Assembly: GCA_029378245.1 (NCBI GenBank)
Contig: JARKIF010000001.1
Span: 2,108,001 to 2,172,000, forward strand
Direction of reading: 5' to 3'
Source of the DNA: Roridomyces roridus
Taxonomy: Eukaryota > Basidiomycota > Agaricomycetes > Agaricales > Mycenaceae
DNA: 64,000 nucleotides
Part shown: positions 43,627 to 55,900 of the stretch, one piece after another
How positions within the stretch are numbered: position 1 is the stretch's first letter
How the letters are laid out: the number at the start of each line of letters is the position of its first letter
Program-made: the position numbers and the translations under genes
The notes under the pieces: model-generated
Database searches by the model: none
What the model was told of the DNA's origin: nothing
Seen by the model: only the letters and a program-made list of their open reading frames with translations

Positions 43627-46567
43627 TATGGCGTTCAAACTGGTGCTTTAATCGGGTAGAATACAATAGTACCAGAAAAAGTTATTTGAGGTCAAAAAGA
43701 TTTTTGAAGGGAGGAGAGAGAAAGTTATTCCGGGAGCTTCTCGCGATTTTATTTTTGTGGACTCGACAAAATATATTTCTTGCCACTACCTCCTCACGCC
43801 GCCGCGCCGCTCACCGCTCTCCTCGACGCCGCCCTTGCCGCCACTCATCTTCAAGGTCGTTGTCACCTGTTTGGCAACACCCTCCGCGCCTTCGGGGGTC
43901 GGACGCCGATCAACGACACCGACGCGTCATCTCGTCATCTCTTCCTCTAGTCTGCATCCTTTGCTGCTTCCTCTCGCCCGCCACCTCAACTCCTCAGGGG
44001 CCAGACTCACAGGTGCAAGTGACTACCACACTGGACACGACCTGTTCCTCAAGCTGAGAGTGTGAATGGCCGCCGCAGTATCCATGTTGGCTCCATGAAA
44101 GGGAGGAGGATGGGTGGAGGATGGGACAGATGATCCACTAGCCCACGAGGATTGTCGGTGAGCTTCTTGTCTTCCTGACGACCGGACAGGTAACTACATA
44201 TGCTTCAAAAGGGCGGCGCCTCCGTATCAAGTGCCTTCGTATGGCGGAACGACACCAGCTCCAGTCAACGCCAACATCTTTCCCCGCACTCTTTTACCAA
44301 CTCTTTGCAATCTGAAGTGCGCCTCGTCCTTTGCTACTTGGGGGCTCCTCTTGGTCCTATCCCAGTTTGTCTAGGAGGAGCAGGCGCTGGAGGACGAGCA
44401 GCAGGCGCTATCCATGCACGAGGACCTCTCCCTCCGCGCTCACTGTCCCTGTCCTGAGCGACATTGTCTTGCGCTCCGCTGATCCGCTCAATTCCGACAC
44501 TGCAACGTCCTTTGTAACCTCAACGAGTGCGTACTCACGCCACGTGTGGCGGAAACACACGAGCTGCGGGCAAGAACTCGGACGTTTCCGGTGAGGACCC
44601 AGCCGGGTCGATGCAACTCATCTCCACCTGAAGACCAGGCTCGCAAGCACCCCGCACCCCTGCCCGCATTTCTCGTTCACGTGGCTGCTCTGGGCCCGCA
44701 CTTCACAGGCCGCTTCCATCCCACCCTCACGCAACCTCCACAGGCACTTATTTCCCTTCCACCACGTTCAGCGACGACTCTGTTGAGCTCACTAGCGCTA
44801 CCGCTCACCAGTACTGCCCCGGACGACTCGATAGACTACGAGGTTTGTCTACTGCTCGAGGGCTTGGAGATACGACGACGGGTCTCGTATTGAACACCCG
44901 ATGCCAATGAGGATCCCTACCTTGCTACGGAAGCATCCATGGCCGGTGTAATCCATTCGAGTAAGCAGCAGAAAACCATTCTATTCAAGTCAACTACGGC
45001 ACAGGCTATTGTTAATCGGCGCAGACTATTCATCCATACCTCACCAACCATCGTGCCCTGCCCGCTCGTTCACAAGTACTATCCGTGCAGATCTTGGACC
45101 CGTTTTTCTTCTCCGAGCTCTCATCTTCCTCGAAAATTGCTTCGAGCTTGATTGATGCGCCGTTCGTGCCCTCCCGCCTGATATTGTAGGCTCACCGTCT
45201 TCCGCAACGCCCGTCGGGTTTTCTGCTGCTTACTCGAATGGATTACACCGGCCATGGATGCTTCCGTAGCAAGGTAGGGATCCTCATTGGCATCGGGTGT
45301 TCAATACGAGACCCGTCGTCGTATCTCCAAGCCCTCGAGCAGTAGACAAACCTCGTAGTCTATCGAGTCGTCCGGGGCAGTACTGGTGAGCGGTAGCGCT
45401 AGTGAGCTCAACAGAGTCGTCGCTGAACGTGGTGGAAGGGAAATAAGTGCCTGTGGAGGTTGCGTGAGGGTGGGATGGAAGCGGCCTGTGAAGTGCGGGC
45501 CCAGAGCAGCCACGTGAACGAGAAATGCGGGCAGGGGTGCGGGGTGCTTGCGAGCCTGGTCTTCAGGTGGAGATGAGTTGCATCGACCCGGCTGGGTCCT
45601 CACCGGAAACGTCCGAGTTCTTGCCCGCAGCTCGTGTGTTTCCGCCACACGTGGCGTGAGTACGCACTCGTTGAGGTTACAAAGGACGTTGCAGTGTCGG
45701 AATTGAGCGGATCAGCGGAGCGCAAGACAATGTCGCTCAGGACAGGGACAGTGAGCGCGGAGGGAGAGGTCCTCGTGCATGGATAGCGCCTGCTGCTCGT
45801 CCTCCAGCGCCTGCTCCTCCTAGACAAACTGGGATAGGACCAAGAGGAGCCCCCAAGTAGCAAAGGACGAGGCGCACTTCAGATTGCAAAGAGTTGGTAA
45901 AAGAGTGCGGGGAAAGATGTTGGCGTTGACTGGAGCTGGTGTCGTTCCGCCATACGAAGGCACTTGATACGGAGGCGCCGCCCTTTTGAAGCATATGTAG
46001 TTACCTGTCCGGTCGTCAGGAAGACAAGAAGCTCACCGACAATCCTCGTGGGCTAGTGGATCATCTGTCCCATCCTCCACCCATCCTCCTCCCTTTCATG
46101 GAGCCAACATGGATACTGCGGCGGCCATTCACACTCTCAGCTTGAGGAACAGGTCGTGTCCAGTGTGGTAGTCACTTGCACCTGTGAGTCTGGCCCCTGA
46201 GGAGTTGAGGTGGCGGGCGAGAGGAAGCAGCAAAGGATGCAGACTAGAGGAAGAGATGACGAGATGACGCGTCGGTGTCGTTGATCGGCGTCCGACCCCC
46301 GAAGGCGCGGAGGGTGTTGCCAAACAGGTGACAACGACCTTGAAGATGAGTGGCGGCAAGGGCGGCGTCGAGGAGAGCGGTGAGCGGCGCGGCGGCGTGA
46401 GGAGGTAGTGGCAAGAAATATATTTTGTCGAGTCCACAAAAATAAAATCGCGAGAAGCTCCCGGAATAACTTTCTCTCTCCTCCCTTCAAAAATCTTTTT
46501 GACCTCAAATAACTTTTTCTGGTACTATTGTATTCTACCCGATTAAAGCACCAGTTTGAACGCCATA
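43627..46567. mobile_element. Large TA-bounded palindrome (foldback-type element)
   Basis: The left arm 43627-44977 (1,351 bases) equals the reverse complement of the right arm 45217-46567. Four frames of 85-115 codons translate identically in both arms, and both arm ends match to the base. The centre (44978-45216, 239 bases) is unique. Both outer ends are TA (TATGGCGTTCAAACTGG inward), consistent with a TA target duplication such as Tc1/mariner-like elements make. No transposase is encoded: the arm frames are proline/serine/arginine-rich and look non-coding. It interrupts the F-box-like gene at 43131-43626. A foldback element or non-autonomous transposon with giant terminal repeats is the best reading. 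Confidence 0.8.
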
Positions 46568-46642
46568 GGTGCCAGACAGCCAGAATGTTGCAAGGTATTT
46601 GCCAGAAAGATCAGAACTGCCAGAATGTAACATTCTGGCACC
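46568..46642. repeat. 75-base hairpin-forming unit next to the palindrome
   Basis: The ends GGTGCCAGA and TCTGGCACC are perfect 9-base inverted repeats. Inside, TGCCAGAATG-TAA-CATTCTGGCA (46618-46640) forms a 10-base stem with a 3-base loop, and CAGAATGTT/AACATTCTG recurs. It could be a tiny MITE or a scar left by excision. Confidence 0.55.
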
Positions 46643-46825
46643 AGGCAGCCGAACTGCAACGGACATGAAACTCTCAAATTGTTAATGTTAGTCTTGCCTT
46701 GTATGATACATGAGAGCCGAGACTTGCGACTCCGATACAAGTGTCCGGGGAAGCAGGCCCTCGATTTCTGCCGAGAACGTTCAAATTTTTGGATGTCGGG
46801 AAAGGAATCTGATTTCAATTGTGAT

Positions 46826-47040
46826 GCAGTCAGTGGCTGTACAGAGGTGTTCTTGGTATCCGAAGTGAGGCAAAGAAGCTCTACAGGGTACCGGAAGCTC
46901 TATGGCCTGGCACGTAATTTCATTCAGAGACAGGGACGTCGAGTTGCCGCACGGGTATGGTCTAGATCTTGCTTCGAATGGCTCAGGGGGTGGCTGTCCA
47001 GGCGCGTTCAGCTTCGAAACCGGACAGAAATCTAGGGAGC
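46826..47040 (+). repeat. Repeat family copy E (3' fragments)
   Basis: GATGCAGTCAGTGGCTGTAC at about 46823 matches copy B near 33150, and GGGGGTGGCTGTCCAGGCGC at 46987 resembles B at 33787. The 640 bases between these landmarks in B are reduced to about 160 here, so this is a deleted or rearranged remnant. Confidence 0.45.
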
Positions 47041-47369
47041 GACTGACCCGGCGAGCGGGAATTCAATTGTTTCAACTTGTGGAGATGATGGGCAGCCCAA
47101 AAAATTACAGTATGATACTCCTCCCCTCCAAGGAGCGGTCCAACTGAGCCAAGACAGGTGTTACTTCGAGTCTTCGACTGTGACCCGGAAGATACACAGG
47201 TGAACAAGGATCTTTACTCATTCTCACTCAGGAGGCAACAATCACGATGCTAAGAGAATGAGGGAAGGATCGTCCTCTTCGTCGATTACAATTACAAACG
47301 ACGCCCAGCGTCTAGAGTATTACAACGGCCCACAGACGGGAATTTTCTCCAGTCTCCCTTCCCCGCCGG

Positions 47370-48042
47370 TCAGTCGCGAGTGCTCTCTTGAGTCCTGCGT
47401 TGCCCGACAAGGGACGCTTCCTCCAGTGAGCTCATGGCTTTTATAGCCGGCCCATTAGGGAATCGAATCACTCGCTTCTCGAAGTCGAATATCACGCCAT
47501 ACTTGTCGTATCGGTCCAAGTTCACTTGGTCAAAATAGTGATAGCCGGTGATGCCACCAAACCCCAACTCAGCACACGTCCCATAATTGATTGTGGATTG
47601 ACTACCCTTGCAACCGAGGTATAGCTTGACCGACTCGGCGAGTTGAATCTGGACACCAGAAATAGCCTTGGTGAATTCGGGGGTGGAGGCGTCCGTGTTG
47701 CTTCCCGAATCAAACAGCGCATATGCGGTTTGGCCCCCAATCACCACTTTGGGCGGACAGGGATGCAATCGTGTTGCTCAAGCGTGCTGGCTGGTCCATC
47801 AGGCCAACAGTCTTCACGCCACTTGGGCGTTCCTGATGAGGCTTCGTCCGGCGGATACTGAACAGTAATTCCGTCCGTTGGGACATCAATTGAGCAGGGA
47901 AGTATTCCAACTCGCTCGGATCGCTGGTAGCGTCTTCGAACTCGTCGTCGCTCGAGTCCGGAGGTGGGCCGGTTTCCAAGTCAAGAAGAGAGTTCGAACC
48001 TTCAGGCTCTCGAGGTACCGCCGTGTAGGTAGGCCAGTACAT
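47370..48042 (-). pseudogene. Retropepsin-type aspartic protease fragment of a Gypsy-like element
   Basis: On the minus strand an acidic linker (SSDDEFEDATSDPSELEYF) leads, after a one-base frame change near 47770, to HPCPPKVVIGGQTAYALFDS, GSNTDASTPEFTKAISGV, KLYLGCKGSQSTINYG and RYDKYGVIFDFEKRVIRFPN. DSGSNTD is the D(S/T)G catalytic motif of retropepsin-like proteases, and YDVILG-type sequence is replaced by YDKYGVIF. Reverse transcriptase and integrase are absent, so this is an isolated remnant. Confidence 0.65.
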
Positions 48043-48090
48043 CCGCGCGCCTTGAGACCAGAGTGAATCGTCTGAGTGGTTGGAGGGAGA

Positions 48091-49311
48091 TTAAGGTCGG
48101 GGAGGACCCGAATATCCAGGAGGAGGCGACAGCCGCGGGTTAATGTCGCTGGGATGAGGAGGGGAAGTCGAGACGTCGGAGAGGCTATTAACAGGCCTCT
48201 CAAGGCCCGACGTAACCCTTTCCTCGTACTCCTCGATGGCGAGCAGCCGACGAGTCATCTCGTCCCCAATTCGATCGCGAGTCATCCTGATAACTCGACG
48301 CCGCCGATCCGTCTGGGCGAGGCCAATCTCCAATCGCGCAATTGTACGACGATTGATGGGAAGGGCTTCAGAGAGTATTGAAGCCACTCGGAGATCGCCG
48401 CTATTCTGCGCAAACATCTGGCGGAGAGTGGTGCCAGCGAGTAATCGCTGCGCATGCTGCCTACCTGCGTCCTGCCAGTCTCCCTCGGCGTGGCGAGCCA
48501 TCTCGTTATAGTAGTTAAACTCGACGGGAAGGTTGATGGCATTTGACCGAAGGAGCGTGTCGGAATAAGTCATGAGGCCAGGATGGGTGGCGTTCTCGAC
48601 GCTAGCCCAATATTCTGCTGCATGCTCCTCCTGTCCGAGCGCCTCTATTGCTGCGAATTCGGCATGGGAGGCGGGAGTGTCCGGCCCCTCGGGGAAGTCG
48701 ATGGTGAAACGATCAAGATAGTTGTTGTAAAACGGGCAGCGCGTCACGCCAGCTCGACTGCCTCGGGGGTGGGTGCGGAATTCCTCTTCAGCTGACCACA
48801 GGGCGTATTCATCACTGAGGTTGGGCGTACCCAATAGGTCCAGGACGAGAATCGTACCATCAGATCCAAACCGCTCTCGCTGGGACTGACTGACTGCGCC
48901 GAGGCTATTCCCCTCAGCCTGTGAGGTGGTTTCCTGAGATTCCACCCTCATGGACGCGTACCCCAGCGGTCCCGCTTCATCCGTAGCATCCAGGGACTCG
49001 GCCGATTCGAGCGACGATTCTTGCGGGTTTGAGTTGACGTCGTCTTCCCTATTGAGAAGCTCGTCGTAGTCGTAGTGCGAGCCGCCATAAGGTCCCAAAG
49101 AAGTCTGGCGCTGGATATCATCGAGACGAGATTGCCAGACGATGCGTCGGGGGGTGTTTTCTGTGAGGTAGAGACGGAGAGAATAGCGATATATCCCACG
49201 GAGAAACCTCAGACTCCGCTCCATGTCCAATCGCGACCGAAGAGAATTCATGAGAATGTGTACGAGAGCAAGTCCAGCCGAGCCGAAGGAAGGTATCCAA
49301 ACCGAGAGCAA
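48091..49311 (-). CDS. Unknown 406-residue protein
   Basis: A long uninterrupted minus frame. It has an N-terminal hydrophobic stretch (VWIPSFGSAGLALVHIL), then LRGIYRYSLRLYLTEN, an acidic/serine segment (about residues 80-120), CPFYNNYLDRFTIDFPEGPD, a helical region with EEHAAEYWASVENATHPGLM and YYNEMARHAEGDWQDAGRQH, an arginine-rich helix (RRRVIRMTRDRIGDEMTRRL) and a proline-rich tail. I do not recognise a family. The first codons overlap the short dispersed repeat (49264-49326), so the real start may be downstream. Confidence 0.5.
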   Translation of the reverse strand: MLSVWIPSFGSAGLALVHILMNSLRSRLDMERSLRFLRGIYRYSLRLYLTENTPRRIVWQSRLDDIQRQTSLGPYGGSHYDYDELLNREDDVNSNPQESSLESAESLDATDEAGPLGYASMRVESQETTSQAEGNSLGAVSQSQRERFGSDGTILVLDLLGTPNLSDEYALWSAEEEFRTHPRGSRAGVTRCPFYNNYLDRFTIDFPEGPDTPASHAEFAAIEALGQEEHAAEYWASVENATHPGLMTYSDTLLRSNAINLPVEFNYYNEMARHAEGDWQDAGRQHAQRLLAGTTLRQMFAQNSGDLRVASILSEALPINRRTIARLEIGLAQTDRRRRVIRMTRDRIGDEMTRRLLAIEEYEERVTSGLERPVNSLSDVSTSPPHPSDINPRLSPPPGYSGPPRP

Positions 49312-49326
49312 GTGTCCCGATTTGGA
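49264..49326 (-). repeat. Short dispersed repeat, copy 2
   Basis: Reverse-strand copy of the signature at 4693-4756; reads CGGGACACTTGCTCTCGG then TTTGGATACCTTCCTTCGG. It overlaps the 5' end of the unknown 406-residue frame. Confidence 0.6.
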
Positions 49327-49494
49327 TTTGACAGCTATCTCACGCCTTGGCCCTTCAATTCCGACTCCACTTTCCCAGCCCTTTATTGAACCTATCCGTC
49401 ATCAAGTCCAATGGAGGAGAGGCAACTGTAGGTTTACAAGCTGGGTATCATAGAACTTCCCCTCAATTACATTTACAGTCCTGGAGCTTATCCT

Positions 49495-49918
49495 ATGCCT
49501 TGGCACCCGGAGGCAGGTTTGCCTGGGCCGATGCAAAACCTGCTTTACCAAATCTACGACGCGTTGCTGGAGCACATGGCCAATGAAAACGGTGCCAAAG
49601 CGCTGACAGTGGACTTCTATGCCTTGGCTAATTCCCTGGCAACTGAAACCCGCCCCGAAAATGCTGTGAAAGACCTTCTGCGCCCCCATTTCCCCGCAGA
49701 TAGTAGAGATATGGAATATCTCACCAATACAATCACTGCTCAACTCGTGGGGTACGCCTTCATGCACGCTGTGTGAGTACAAACCCTGTTTCGTGGCCCC
49801 CTTGCGACTGCTTAACTACTTAGATTTCCTTGGCAGGAATCAAGGGCAACTAGTCATAGGCAAACCCTGGTCAATGATCTCCCATAAGGAGCGATGTTGT
49901 CCTTTTCCTCAACCATGA
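49495..49918 (+). CDS. Small unknown protein, start overlapping the chromodomain gene
   Basis: Exons 49495-49772 and 49837-49918 join in frame (donor GTGAGT, acceptor GGCAG) and give 119 residues: NLLYQIYDALLEHMANENG, VDFYALANSLATETRPENAV, KDLLRPHFPADS, then IGKPWSMISHKERCC before the TGA at 49916-49918. No family is recognised. The stop overlaps the ATG that opens the next gene (ATGA). Alternatively the two are parts of one gene with an intron I have misplaced. Confidence 0.4.
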
Positions 49919-52900
49919 TGGATAAGCTTCCCGTACGCAGTGTCCATGACAGACCCTCCCCTGTTGTCTTCCCGAATATTCCAACCCCTGAAGAGGCTCA
50001 CTCTATCAAACCGCTGAAGCAGGATGTAAAGTAAGCTCCGCGCACCTGCTTGGTGATTGATTTAGGTCTTTCCAGGCAGGAAATCACACAATCCAGGAGG
50101 ACTTCTGCCGGTCTGTGTGATCAAAAAGACTCGGAAACCGACTCAAGGTAGCCCAAATCATAAGTTTCACAAGGAGTGTTCACGCAACGCATGTAGATCG
50201 ACCACTCCCTACGTGGACGCGGCTGAGTTTTTCCATCATTCCAAGTGAGTTCTGTTATCAACAGGGATCTCAGCACTGACAAACGGTATCCTACGCCACG
50301 ATCAGCTATTCGGACCCAGTTGCATTTGAAGAGAGCAACAGTCAGAGCAATTCAAACGGAGAGTCTGTGAGATTGCTTCGGAATAGCAATCCCATCAGTC
50401 TACAAGACGAAGACGAGAAGAGTGGGTTCGGGGCTGTCCAGAGGTAATACCGAAACTTCCAGAGAGGCGCTTAGTACTCACATTGGAGCGGTAGAACCGG
50501 ATCTATGAATATGAAACCCCTTTCGTCTGCACACGCAACGGATGAACCAACAATTTCCAAGTGGGTCCACGCGGCGGGTTCCGAAACTTTTCAACTCAGG
50601 CTATAACAGTCATTCGGACCCTTCAGCTGTCAGGACAGAGGAGAACAACAGTCAAAGAAACTCACACACAGAGTCTGTGGAATTGCGGAGCAGCGACACC
50701 GATGCGGCCAGTTCAGAAGACGAAGAAGAGGGGAGTGGGTCAGGAACGGTTCGGAGGTACCAGCCACTTGCCAATCCAGAAGCAGATCCCCACTACTCGT
50801 TCAGGTCTATATCACAGCCAGCTGCAGGCTACAAGCCAACGGGCAAACAATTAACCGATTCTCCGACAACAGATATGTCGTCGTCGGACACAACAGGTGT
50901 TTGTCAAGACTTCAAGATTTCCAGGTGAGCCCACGCGCTCGGGGATACTCAAATTTCGAGATAACTGCGCGACAGCTTTCCGGACCCCGTCACGGTGGAC
51001 CCAGAGGAGGTCAATACTCCGGAAGATCTGAATGCAGAGTGGCTCAACTTGTCTCACTCGGCTGGTCTGCACGACAGAGATCTAATGCTCGAGGTCGGGT
51101 CAGAAGGATGGTAATCATCCGAGCTTCAGAGTCGTGATTCATTCTCATGATGGTACTTGCAGGTCGGTGGGAGACTATGGTAGCCAGTCATCTTCGGATG
51201 GAATTTCTGGATCTAGATTAACCAGTCCGCTGACGCACGCGGATTCCGACTTTGGTCAGGCACTGTGAGTGGTTTACGAGCGGACTTCAGTGCCATCTTC
51301 CGCCCGATCTGACATGCGTCAGCTCCAGCCCTTTTTTCGGGGTCAACCCTGTACATGTTGTTTTCCCGGATCCTTTAGCTACTGGTGCTGATTCAAGCAT
51401 GGGGTTGGTAGCGACGGGAACCGGTTTGAGCAGAATTTTCACGCTAAATTTTCTTCTTAGGGCTGATGTGAAACCAGATGAGGTTGCGGACCCTGTGAAT
51501 CTTGATTGCGACCTGACGACTTCCAAGTGAGTATTGAGAATAAAGTCTCGAAGATCTCTGCAAGCCAAACCAAAACATGTTACATAGACTCCTGAATCCT
51601 CAAATTCCCAATAATGATCATCCGCATGCCGCCCAATCCGAAGAAGGCGGCGATGAATCCGGACAGCTAGTTCTGGAACCCCCTGTCTCCGAAGATCCGG
51701 CGAGACCTACGTCTGCGTCCCGTTCGGTAGACAGCGCCTGTAAAGAGCGCCCTAATGCGGGTGCCACTGAGGGCGCTCCATCGAGCGACGTAGAAGGAGA
51801 GATGGGGTGAGGCTTTCCGAAGGTATCCGTTGCACACTAAAATGTATCTTCAGCACTCGGCCCACTCGTACAGCAGCGAAACAGGCTCGCCAAAGGATAA
51901 ATGAATTCGAAAACGATGACTTCGTGGATGGGGAGAACGATGTGAAAGTATACCAAAGCGTGGACAACGACGAATCGGATGGGAACTACAAGGATGAATA
52001 TGCCGTTGGAGAAGTGATACACGAAGAGGAAGCGTCGAAACCAAATCGCTTCCTTATCACCTGGGCTGGCTACGGTCCCCATGAAGACAGATGGAAGGAT
52101 GCTACGTGGCTAGAGAAACATGGGTTCCTCCAGGATTGGGACGATCTATCTCCAAACGAAAAGCAGGAGAAGTTTCGTGCGAGAAATGAAGAGGCGGTGG
52201 CCAAGGGACTGACCAATTGGCCACCTCCTAAGAAGGGTATCTGGCCACGCCCTGAGCAGGGTATCCCGCCACCCCCTAAGAAAGGTATGGTTCCCCAATC
52301 CGCAGAGTTGTGACAGTAGTGAAATGGTGAACTATCAGGGAATAAAGGCAAAGAACGGGCAATTTCGCAGGCGCACGAAGAAAATAGTGCAGAATCAAGA
52401 AACTCGCCCAGTACCGACGAGGGTTGGCAGTGCGTTGCATCCACCCCGGAAGCAAGCGATGTTGGGCCCGGAAGTGACCATGATCAAACGCCTCGGCCAA
52501 GTCTCATTCCGCGGGCGAGTGGAGCCAAGATCGGAGCACTGGGAGCCCCCAAAGTAAGCAGGTCCTTGTCCACGGTTTCCAAACCTTCGCTCCAAGCCAG
52601 GGGTAGAGGAAAATCTGGAGAGAATCAGCAAGCAAGCGATTCCCGAGGCCAGAAGCCCAGTTTCTCTCCGGTCTCAGCCCCGAATAAAAGAGAACCTTCG
52701 GTATCCAAAAGAAAATCGGAATCAAGCACCTCCATCAGCCAGCACCGTGTCTCCAAGACTTTATCGCAAGCGGTTCCGACAGTGAGGGGACTTGTGACGG
52801 AACAAGGAACAGATGTATCCCGAGGAACCGCAAGAACGAGCAGCGGCACGGGCCGGCAGCGCAAGGTCCCAGCACAAATCACTCCGCAAGCGAAGAGTTC

Positions 52901-55900
52901 TCCTGGAGCGGGAGCTCGGGGATCTAGAGCGAATCCGCCAGCAAGTATCTCCAAACCTTCGCAGCAGGGAAGATGGCAGACATGAGAGCCAAATGTTTGC
53001 ATCCGAACTGGGCCATGAACAGACACTATTTCGGTGTATGGGAACAGCTTGACGCACGGGAAGCCGGGGTTGATGCACTGCAAGCCGAGGTGAAAGCATT
53101 GCAAGCCGAGGTGGAAGCATTGCAAGCCGAGGTGGAAGAGACTGGCCACCATCTCCGTCTCAAGGGAATCGAGGTGGAGGGACTGCAAAGGCGGAATTCG
53201 AAACGGTCAGTAAATGAAGATCTTTTACCCAGATTCCTAAGGTAAATGCACTAGTTGGGCAGGTTTGCGGCTTCGCTAATCGTTTCAGTGGGGAGGAAAG
53301 GTCGGTCTTCTTGACTGGGTGTCGCTCGTCTTGATGTGTCGACGAGGCAGTGATGAATTAAATGTGAAAATCTACGAGCTGGAGCGGAAGAACTCCGACC
53401 TTTCGGACCAAATCGGTGCTCTGGAACAAGGATCAGAAACTCAGAAAATCCGAATTCAAGAGCTCACAATTAAAGTCGAATACTGGTGAGTAGCTCGAAA
53501 TTCAAGTTGTTCCCCATGATAATTCTTGGCTAGGCAGATCGAATGGGACAAAGGCCAAGAGAATATACAGCGTTTGGAGAACGAAAACAGCAGGCAGAAA
53601 CAAGAAAATCAAAACATGCAACGAGAGTTGAAAGAATGCCGTTTCTACGAATAGACCGCCGGGATGCTAACTATATGAGCAGGAAGCTCGACAGCAACTG
53701 CCAAGTCGCATTGACCACAATGACTCGCCATCGACCGCGGTCAGATATGGAAGTGAACGAGGTTCGATTGAAGCTCGCAGGGCGCCCGAACCGGATCCGG
53801 GCCGCACACCCCCGGGAGGAGACAACGCGATTGAAACAAACCGACTTGAAGAGCAATTAAAAAGACAGAGCGTGATCTCAAGATGCAGCGCGACAGCTAC
53901 AAAAGGTCATGACTAGTACGGATCTAAATAATCGCTAAACATAGACACAGGCTGTGTTCAGAGAGGGATGCCCAGGACAAGGGAATTGAAGAGTACAAAG
54001 CCATGATACAGCAGCTCCAAGACCAAATTGTAGGCCTATCATGGACACGAGAAACTGTGCACTCATTCAGTCAATCCTCAGGAATCTTTACAACGAGAGG
54101 CAGTCGCTACGTATACCGGTCAAGTACTCCTCCATTTACTTTCTTTCCCAAAAGAATCTTCTCACTTACACTCATACTCCAGGAGGTCGTACCACGAATT
54201 TTTTTTTCCGCCGTGCGATGGTTCACACACATTTGGGCCTAGGATCTGTATCTGGAGCCCAGCACTGCAAGTAAGTCCGCTCAGGAAAGAAAGTGATCGC
54301 GGTACAATTAACGATTGACGTAGACGCGCAGACAAGGCCGGACTCAGCATCGTGCGCCTTTGAGAGGTTGTTGTTCACATACAGGACGTGATAACAGGGC
54401 AGGCACTCGATCGCAATGGGGAACAATGAACCGCTCGATATAATTGACGAGCTCCGAACGGACATTGCCGCCCTACGCGAGGGACTGGTACGTTTCTGAT
54501 ATAGTGCCAGTCTTCGTGCCGATAACCGTCATGCAGAACAGTTTACACGGGCTACTAGCCGATGCAGGCGCAGTATGCGAGTCGGATGAATCCCAGCTGC
54601 AATTGAATCCTACTTTGTAGGCACTTGTCCCTCGTATTCTCGCGGCTTTGTCTCAAGGACTTCGTCAGATTTTCAAAACACTTGTGTCAGCTGGTGCAGA
54701 ATTTACAGCACGAGTACTCCGAAGCGTCGAACAAGCTTTCAGCATCTGAGGATGAGCTTGGCCAACTCCGGATCCGACTCGAGCATGAGAAAGAAGCTTC
54801 CGCGCATCGCGAGGAGCTGGAATGCCGTTTTATGCTCATCCGGTTTCGACGCCTGACTATTCTATAGATTGAAGTGCAACTGGAAAAGACACTCAAGGTA
54901 CCTTCCGTCTGGCCGACTCCGAAAAACGTTGACTCGGCACTTAGGAGTTGGAAGTGGTCCGTCGCGAGGAACAATCAAAGCTGCAAAACACGGTGGTGTG
55001 CGTCGCTCAGAACTCTGTCCATTGGCATAGACAACCTGAGATACATCAGGGCATTGGTAGGCCGACTTGTTGAAAACGCAGATGCCTTATCGCGGCGCAT
55101 CTCGGATCTGTTAAAAGAGAAGAATGCTCTCACGGATGCGCTAGTTCAAGAGCGTCAGATATGGCAGATGCGAAACTTATTGGCAATTGATTTCACATTT
55201 ACCGCTCGGTCTGTGTTTTTTACGAATCTGCCTAGGTTGGGGAGCCCGGTGATGAGCAGGTTCGCGATTCAGATTTGAGGTCACACATAGCTCAGCCAGC
55301 CTGTGTCAGCCACCGCAGGTACCTTGATACCTCCTTAGCAGTACAGCGCTGACCTCCTGGTTTTCAAGAACTCAGCAGCGGAAGACAACGAGCAACACCC
55401 GTCGCCTGGGATGCGGCTGTTGCGCCAATTCAACATTTTTTCTACTTCGGTAGAGGTCGCATTGTCCATTTCTTGCCAACATCTAATCTGCCATCTGAAG
55501 TATAACCGAATACTCGCCCTGCGGTATGTCTCTCAGTCCTCGCCATAATCTCCCCACTTCTTGTTATATCCATGTCATCCCGACTTCGATCCGAGGCCCT
55601 CCGATCCCTCCGGGCCCTCCGATCCCTCCGGGCCCTCCGGTCCCTCCGACCTTCCGGCCTCTTCCATCCAAGATGCAGTCGATCACGTCATATTGCACAA
55701 TCTTACGTTGTTATATCCATGCATGTCCAACTCTCCCGACTCTCCCTTGGACCTTCCGACTCCTCCGGTTCGGATCATTTCCGACTGATCCGGACATTCC
55801 GACCTTGATGCATCCGATCTGTTCGTATTGCACAATCCTATAGGGTTTTCACGCAATGAAGTTCTTCTGAGCGTTTCCCTTATTGTGATTATCTTTATCT

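Noticed and set aside
43757..46437. Mirror-image open frames (85-115 codons) in the palindrome arms as genes
   Set aside because: Composition is proline/serine/arginine-rich, several phases are open at once, and no domain is visible. They appear twice only because the arms are identical.
52220..52310. PPPKKGI/PRPEQGI triple repeat as a separate element
   Set aside because: It is a short in-frame protein repeat of the chromodomain gene and needs no separate explanation.
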